From: Ktedonobacteraceae bacterium
GTDB lineage: Bacteria; Chloroflexota; Ktedonobacteria; Ktedonobacterales; Ktedonobacteraceae
Assembly: GCA_014896635.1 (NCBI GenBank)
Contig: JADBKA010000181.1
Coordinates: forward strand, 1-9,666
Length of the DNA stretch: 9,666 nucleotides
Direction: 5' to 3'
Shown: piece by piece, positions 5,294-9,666 of the stretch
Position numbering within the stretch: position 1 is the first letter of the stretch
Layout: every line of letters begins with the position of its first letter
Notes under the pieces: model-generated
Told to the model about the DNA's origin: nothing
The model's input: the letters and a program-made list of their open reading frames with translations, nothing else
Database searches by the model: none
Position numbers and translations under genes: made by a program

Positions 5294-8200
5294 ATGCTGA
5301 TTACACGCATCGAACTGGAAAATATCAAAAGCTACCGCCGCATCGCTGTCGATCTACGACGCGGCACAACCGCTATTAGCGGCTCCAATGGCGCCGGCAA
5401 AACCACCCTCGTCGAGGCTATCGGCTTCGCCCTCTTTGGCTACCTGCCCTACAGCCAGGATCAGTTTGTGCGCGAAGGGGAAAAATATGGCAAGGTTGTC
5501 GTCCACCTCATAGGCAGCGACGAGCGACCCTATACGGTTGAACGGCGCTGTGGGTCCGGCGCGCGCTGGCTCGTCCACGACATCGAGGCCAACCTGCGCC
5601 TGGAGCAGCGCGCCGACGTGCTCGACAAGCTACATGATCTCTTCGGCATCGACCGCGAACGTCCACTCGATTCGCTGTTCCGCGACGCCCTCGGCGTCCC
5701 TCAGGGGACATTCACCGCCATCTTCCTCGAACCGGCCAGCAAACGCAAACAGACCTTCGATGCCTTGCTCCAGATTGAAGATTACAAGACTGCCGCCGAT
5801 AACCTGCTTGAGACACAGCACGTCTATAGAGAGCAGATGCAGCAGCAGCAGCTTGCCATCCAGCGCCTGACTTACGAGACACGCGAACTGGCCGCCTGGC
5901 GCGAGCAGTTAGAAGAGGCGCGCCATCTGGATGAGGAGCAGAAAAACCAGCATATCGCTGGCAGCCGGCAGTTAGCACAGTATAAAGCGCGTGAGATGGC
6001 CCTGACCGAGCAACAGATGCAACTGACTATGCTGTTGCAGCGGTACGAATCCTGCAAAAACACCTTTGATATGGCTCGCAAGCTCCTGCAAGAGCGCGAG
6101 GCGCAGCTCCAGACCGCGCGCGTCGCACAGCAGGTTATCATTGCCAGCGAAGCCGACCACCGCCGTTACCAGCAGGCTCAGGAGACGCTGAAACGCCTGC
6201 GCCAGGACGCTCAGCAGCGCGATGCCTTGCGTATGCAACAGGCAGAGGCCCAGAGGGCGCTGGCAAAGATTGAAGAGCGGGTGAGCGGCGCGCGCAAACG
6301 CCTGGAAGAAATCGCTGCTGCGCGCCAGAGGATCGTGGAACTGGCTCCGCTGGTCGAGCAACAGGTGGAGCTGGAGAAACAGCGCGATGGAGCCATGCAG
6401 CGCGTCGAACGCTACAATGCTCTGCTCAATGAAGCCAACCGCCTGGATCAGCAACTTGCTCGAAACCGGCAGGAACAGGAAAAGTTGCGCCGGCGCATTG
6501 CCGCTATCGAGCCACTGGTACCGCTCGCTGAAAAGCTCCAGGAGCACCAGGAGATTTTGACACAATTGCGCATCAAGAGCAGCGAACGCGAAAGCAAACG
6601 CCAGCAGTGGCAGGAGAAACAGAGCCTCTTGCGAGATAAACTGGCCGAGCGTGAGCAGGTGGCCGAACAACTACGCAAAGCCGAGCGTAATCTCGAAATC
6701 ATCGAAGCGCATCGCAGCGAAGCCGAGGAAATGCCCGTGCTGAAAGAACGCTACGATCAGCTCTCCAACAAAAAGTTCTGGCTGGAAGGCAATATCGAGG
6801 GCTATAAAAAGTCACGCGCCCAGTCTGCCGGCGGGCAGTGTCCCCTTTTACATGAGACCTGTCTTAACATCAAACAACGCGGCATCGCCAGCCTGGAATT
6901 CTATTTCGATGGACTGCTCCGCGACGAGCAAGTTCAGCTTACAGAGGTCATCCAGCAGCAAAGCGCGCTGGATGAACGTATGGCGCAGATCAAAAAATAT
7001 GCCGATGCCCTGAGTAGTCTGGAGAAGTATACAGCCCTGCGCGATACCAGAGCGGCACAGTTGCAGAGTATCGCCGTTGATGTTGTGCGCCTCGAACGCG
7101 AAGTCACGGCTTTACAGCAGGAACTGGCACTACTCGAACAGGTTGAGCAGCATGTGAAGGAAGCCGAACAGGCATATAAAGAGAGCAAGCAGGCCGATAC
7201 CAGGGTCCGCGAATTGGACGGACTGCGCCGCCAGCTTGCGCAGTTACAGGAGCAGGCAACGCAGTTCGAGACCGACATCCAGGAACGCCGCCACGAAGTC
7301 GAATCCTTGCGCGATGGCGAAGCACAACTGCGCCAGATCGAGGCTGATCTGGCCGCCCTGAACGATCCACGCGGGCAGAGCAAGGCACAGCAGCAGATTA
7401 TCGCCGGTGAGACGCGCTATAGCCAGCAACTCCAGGCTGAGCAGCGGCAGCGCCAGGATATCCTACAACAGTTGCAGGAACTGCAAGCGAAACTCACAGC
7501 CTATGATACGCTCGATGCCGATATCGCGCAGCACGAATCGCTCTCTCAGCAGAGCGAGGCAGGCCACCAGAACTACCTGGAGCACATCAAGGAAGCACGA
7601 CTCCTGCCCGAACGCGAAACTGCCTATCATAGACAGGTCGGCGAGTGTACGCAGGCTGAGCAGGAGCTACGCGCCGCCGAGCAGGCGTACAATGCTGCCC
7701 GCGCAGCCTTTGATGAGCAGGAACTCCTACGCCTGAAACAGGCTATTGCTGATCTGGATAAAGCGCTGACGGTCCTCGCTCAGCAGATACAGCAGCAACA
7801 GGAGCGCATCGCCGATCTGACACAGAAGATTAGCCAGGCCGAGGCTCTGCTGGCCGAACTGGAGAGCGCCGAGCAGGAATACCGCGAACTTGAGGACCTG
7901 CACACGATGCTTGAACAGTTCCGCAAGCTCATCAAAGAGGCCGCACCGCATGTACTCAAGGCCATGCTCAACGATATTTCCGCCGAGGCCAATCGCATTT
8001 TTGGTGAGATCATGGGCGACCGCAGTGGCCAGCTTTCCTGGCAGAACGATTACGAAATCACACTGCGTCGGCAAGGCGTCTCGCGCACCTTTGCTCAGTT
8101 GAGCGGTGGCGAGCAGATGAGCGCCGCGCTGGCCGTGCGCCTGGCCCTGCTCAAAAAGCTCTCGACGCTCAACATCGCCTTCTTCGATGAGCCGACGCAG

Positions 8201-8413
8201 AACATGGATGAGCTGAGGCGCATGAACCTGGCAGAGCAGATCCGGCGTGTGCGCGGCTTTGATCAGTTGATCGTTATCAGCCACGACGACACGTTTGAGC
8301 AGGGTCTTGACAGTCTGGTGCGCCTGAGCAAAGAGAACGGCGAAACATATCTTGTCAGCGATAACGGCATAACAACCGCAGAAGATGTCTCTCCCACACC
8401 CGTGTGGGGGTAG
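5294..8413 (+). CDS. SbcC/Rad50-like SMC-family ATPase with variant zinc hook
   Basis: A 1039-residue DNA-repair-type ATPase, close in length to E. coli SbcC. N-terminal lobe: ITRIELENIKSYRR, Walker A GSNGAGKT (30-37) and Q-loop Gln137 in VPQGTF. Two long Gln/Glu/Arg-rich coiled-coil arms (about 150-510 and 530-890) flank C516-P-L-L-H-E-T-C523, at the exact centre of the protein where Rad50 and SbcC carry the Cys-X2-Cys zinc hook; here the spacing is Cys-X6-Cys. C-terminal lobe: signature LSGGEQ (936-941), Walker B ending FFDEPT (Asp965, Glu966), D-loop QNMDE and H-loop His997. All ATPase residues are present, so it should be active in DNA end or structure processing. No SbcD/Mre11 nuclease adjoins it here. 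The ATG at 5294 starts the canonical first strand; its Shine-Dalgarno (GGAAGG) is distant and weak. The last codons and stop run into repeat C. Confidence 0.9.
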   Translation: MLITRIELENIKSYRRIAVDLRRGTTAISGSNGAGKTTLVEAIGFALFGYLPYSQDQFVREGEKYGKVVVHLIGSDERPYTVERRCGSGARWLVHDIEANLRLEQRADVLDKLHDLFGIDRERPLDSLFRDALGVPQGTFTAIFLEPASKRKQTFDALLQIEDYKTAADNLLETQHVYREQMQQQQLAIQRLTYETRELAAWREQLEEARHLDEEQKNQHIAGSRQLAQYKAREMALTEQQMQLTMLLQRYESCKNTFDMARKLLQEREAQLQTARVAQQVIIASEADHRRYQQAQETLKRLRQDAQQRDALRMQQAEAQRALAKIEERVSGARKRLEEIAAARQRIVELAPLVEQQVELEKQRDGAMQRVERYNALLNEANRLDQQLARNRQEQEKLRRRIAAIEPLVPLAEKLQEHQEILTQLRIKSSERESKRQQWQEKQSLLRDKLAEREQVAEQLRKAERNLEIIEAHRSEAEEMPVLKERYDQLSNKKFWLEGNIEGYKKSRAQSAGGQCPLLHETCLNIKQRGIASLEFYFDGLLRDEQVQLTEVIQQQSALDERMAQIKKYADALSSLEKYTALRDTRAAQLQSIAVDVVRLEREVTALQQELALLEQVEQHVKEAEQAYKESKQADTRVRELDGLRRQLAQLQEQATQFETDIQERRHEVESLRDGEAQLRQIEADLAALNDPRGQSKAQQQIIAGETRYSQQLQAEQRQRQDILQQLQELQAKLTAYDTLDADIAQHESLSQQSEAGHQNYLEHIKEARLLPERETAYHRQVGECTQAEQELRAAEQAYNAARAAFDEQELLRLKQAIADLDKALTVLAQQIQQQQERIADLTQKISQAEALLAELESAEQEYRELEDLHTMLEQFRKLIKEAAPHVLKAMLNDISAEANRIFGEIMGDRSGQLSWQNDYEITLRRQGVSRTFAQLSGGEQMSAALAVRLALLKKLSTLNIAFFDEPTQNMDELRRMNLAEQIRRVRGFDQLIVISHDDTFEQGLDSLVRLSKENGETYLVSDNGITTAEDVSPTPVWG
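8393..8408. repeat. Perfect inverted repeat over the last ATPase codons
   Basis: CCCACAC (8393-8399), CC, GTGTGGG (8402-8408) forms a perfect 7-bp stem ending just before the stop codon at 8411-8413. It marks the junction between the gene and repeat C and may belong to the repeat. Confidence 0.5.
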
Positions 8414-8513
8414 GGGGTCCAGGGGGGGGCAGGGGGCTTTGCCCCCCTGGCGGGGCCGGGGGGTGTCCCCCGAAAATCCTTTTTTCCTGTTTTTTCTCTT
8501 TTGAGAGAGAAGG
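8414..8513 (-). repeat. Dispersed hairpin repeat, copy C; possible bidirectional terminator
   Basis: The inverse orientation of copies A and B. Read on the minus strand: TTCTCT/AGAGAA stem (8494-8511), a purine run, TTTTCGGGGGACACCCCC (about 8476-8459), then a GC palindrome in which CCAGGGGGG (8419-8427) pairs with CCCCCCTGG (8442-8450). On the plus strand, the hairpin GGGGG-TGT-CCCCC (8459-8471) is followed shortly by runs of six T (about 8480-8485 and 8490-8495), so this copy could terminate ATPase transcription. It lies between the convergent ATPase and TnpB genes. Confidence 0.7.
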
Positions 8514-8537
8514 AATGCCCTCTTAAGTTAACGCGAA

Positions 8538-8564
8538 TGGGGGTGTCCCCCACAATTTTCCTTA
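8538..8564 (-). repeat. Partial copy D of the hairpin repeat
   Basis: The core GGGGG-TGT-CCCCC (8539-8551) recurs about 80 bp from the identical core of copy C and in the same orientation. On the minus strand it is preceded by AAGGAAAATTGT, similar to the purine-rich flank of copy C. The GC palindrome that should follow is missing, so this looks like a fragment. It lies beside the right end of the TnpB element. Confidence 0.5.
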
Positions 8565-8572
8565 TTAACGAG

Positions 8573-9666
8573 TCAATGACCTCCGCCTCGAAGGCGGAGG
8601 CTTGTTATTACCTCTGGACTCCACCGCAATTCTGCATATCTTTGCAGACGTGCAGCTTTGGCTTCCTTGTCCGAGGCATCAGGGATGATTGACACACATC
8701 CCGTCCTGATCCCGTCCTGCCGGACCAGGAGCGTCCTCAGCGTCACATTTCTCGCGCCCACCAGATCAGCGTGCAGCGTGTAGCGGCACTGCTGGCACAC
8801 AAAGAGCAGCCCCTTGCCTGGGCGATTCCCATCGGCAGTGTGGCCGCACAGCGGACAGCACTTGGAAGTGTAATCGGCATCGACCTTGATGGCGAGTGAT
8901 CCTGCAAGCGCCGCCTTGTAACTGATGAGCGCCTGCACCTCAGCAAAGGACCATTGCGAGTAGACCCGGTTGGCCGTGCGGGCCTTCTTTGAGACTGGTT
9001 CGGTCCCTTTGCCGTTCCGCTTCCGCTTGCGCTTTTTGCGTTTTGTGCGCTCACGGATATCCGTCAGTTGCTCTAGCCCGAAAAGCGTGTGGGGATGCTG
9101 CTCGATGATCTGTTTGGCGATAGAATGATTGGCCTGCAACTTCAACCGTCTCTCTCGCTGTCCGATCCGCCTCATGCGACGTTTCGCACCACGAGTGCCT
9201 TTCTGTTGCAAGCGTTTGCGCAGGCGCGCGTAGTGATTGGCTTTGTGCCGTATCCGTTTGCCTGGGTGAAAACCGGCCTTGCCTGTTGATGTCGAGGTGA
9301 CTGCCAGGGAACGAATGCCCACATCGACGCCTACCACTTCGCTGAGTTGCTCAGGTGTGAGATCAGGAATTCCAACCTCTAACGAGACAAGCAGATAGAA
9401 CTGTTTCTTGCGCTGATCCTCCCACAGTTTGGCATCTCCGATGCTGGCCTCCTCTCGAATGAGCGCCAGATGCCGGGCGTAGCCCTGGTAGGGGATGCTG
9501 ATGCGTCCGCTGAGGGTCCTGAGACTGATCTGCTGCTGACACTGAAACGTATAGTCGCGCTCATAGGTATACTGCACGGTGGGCGAACTATAGTGGGGAG
9601 GCTGGTCCAGCCCCTTAAAGCGTTTTTTGGTGATCCTGGCCCGGCGATGCTCCCGGTTCTTGAGCA
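8573..9666 (-). CDS. tnpB: TnpB RNA-guided nuclease (IS200/IS605 family), N-terminus beyond window edge
   Basis: An OrfB/TnpB-type, omega-RNA-guided DNA nuclease, ancestor family of Cas12. The frame is open to the right edge (LKNREHRRARITKKRFKGL upstream of the first internal GTG at 9577), so about 364 codons are visible and the N-terminus is missing. Counting from the codon at 9577, the RuvC triad is complete: Asp85 in VVGVDVGIRS, Glu169 in LFGLEQL and Asp271 in LHADLVGARN. A zinc finger C241-P-L-C244 ... C261-Q-Q-C264 lies between the last two. An Arg/Lys-rich segment (about 176-200) fits RNA binding. The C-terminus RLQRYAELRWSPE is typical of this subgroup. The final codons form the right-end hairpin. 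No frameshift or stop interrupts it, so the nuclease may be functional. No TnpA transposase is visible; it could lie beyond the edge or be absent. Confidence 0.93.
   Translation of the reverse strand, partial: LKNREHRRARITKKRFKGLDQPPHYSSPTVQYTYERDYTFQCQQQISLRTLSGRISIPYQGYARHLALIREEASIGDAKLWEDQRKKQFYLLVSLEVGIPDLTPEQLSEVVGVDVGIRSLAVTSTSTGKAGFHPGKRIRHKANHYARLRKRLQQKGTRGAKRRMRRIGQRERRLKLQANHSIAKQIIEQHPHTLFGLEQLTDIRERTKRKKRKRKRNGKGTEPVSKKARTANRVYSQWSFAEVQALISYKAALAGSLAIKVDADYTSKCCPLCGHTADGNRPGKGLLFVCQQCRYTLHADLVGARNVTLRTLLVRQDGIRTGCVSIIPDASDKEAKAARLQRYAELRWSPEVITSLRLRGGGH
8580..8600 (-). repeat. Right-end hairpin of the TnpB element
   Basis: A perfect 9-bp stem, CCTCCGCCT (8580-8588) and AGGCGGAGG (8592-8600), with a 3-nt loop, inside the last codons of tnpB. 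A short GC hairpin just before the element's end is the usual right-end signature in IS200/IS605 elements. On the minus strand it is followed by TCATTGAC, a plausible terminal motif. Confidence 0.75.
8698..8719. repeat. Tandem 11-bp duplication in tnpB
   Basis: ATCCCGTCCTG occurs twice head to tail (8698-8708 and 8709-8719). The unit is not a multiple of three, yet the frame stays open and encodes the normal-looking C-terminal region. It also lies near the presumed 5' part of the omega-RNA. Confidence 0.6.

Larger units (their letters stand above)
8566..8720 (-). ncRNA. Predicted omega-RNA (reRNA) region of the TnpB element
   Basis: In IS200/IS605-type elements the guide RNA of TnpB overlaps the 3' end of tnpB and runs through the right end into flanking DNA. 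Here the gene ends in a perfect hairpin and stop in that position. The 5' limit is arbitrary, set from typical lengths, and the guide start is inferred to lie just after the hairpin, around 8566-8573. Confidence 0.35.

Noticed and set aside
5972..8284. Long antisense frames (for example 5972-6670 and 7727-8284, minus strand) within the ATPase
   Set aside because: They mirror the Gln/Glu/Leu-rich coiled-coil codons of the sense gene and give low-complexity Leu/Gln/Ser proteins without recognisable domains.
9575..9577. GTG at 9577 as the TnpB start
   Set aside because: The frame is open to the right edge with typical TnpB sequence upstream, so this valine is internal and the gene is truncated by the window.
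1..9666. CRISPR array, tRNA or rRNA genes
   Set aside because: No regularly spaced direct repeats and no tRNA- or rRNA-like segment were recognised by eye; the hairpin repeats are kilobases apart.

Overview
The window is bacterial and moderately GC-rich. Its gene content (GroES, a thioredoxin-glutaredoxin fusion, an Rv3369-like PPOX protein, a DUF5671-type membrane protein, an SbcC/Rad50-like ATPase, a TnpB nuclease) and its GC-rich hairpin repeats between genes suggest an environmental Chloroflexota, possibly of the Ktedonobacteria type. That placement is an inference from overall flavour; no marker gene in the window proves it.

Layout, left to right. A groES gene cut by the left edge (1-297, minus) is followed by hairpin repeat A (about 358-503). 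Next is a thioredoxin-glutaredoxin fusion (520-1128, minus), divergent from an ArsR-family regulator (best start 1307, plus). Their shared spacer holds a near-consensus promoter, a 21-bp palindrome over its -35 box and a candidate back-to-back promoter. The arsR-type gene converges on a PPOX/F420-type flavoprotein (1736-2170, minus), which lies downstream of an exported or anchored SGNH/GDSL hydrolase (2303-3091, minus). A 386-bp divergent spacer carries a near-consensus minus-strand promoter, repeat B and an extended -10 plus-strand promoter. Then come a membrane protein of about 12 helices (3478-5118, plus) and a 1039-residue SbcC/Rad50-like ATPase (5294-8413, plus) with its own extended -10 promoter. 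Repeat C begins right at the ATPase stop codon, followed by a fragment of the same repeat (D). The right edge is occupied by the C-terminal part of a TnpB nuclease (8573-9666, minus) whose last codons form the hairpin expected of the element's right end and omega-RNA.

How the parts may work together: the fusion redoxin and its divergent ArsR-type regulator look like one regulatory unit. The regulator lacks the classic alpha-3 metal site but has a Cys-X3-Cys pair, so a thiol or redox input is possible. The ATPase has all nucleotide-binding motifs and a variant hook (Cys-X6-Cys in place of Cys-X2-Cys) at the exact middle of its coiled coil; no SbcD/Mre11 nuclease lies next to it here. The most system-like signal not explained by genes is the dispersed hairpin repeat family, with three copies plus a fragment in under 10 kb; the fragment lies beside the TnpB element's right end.
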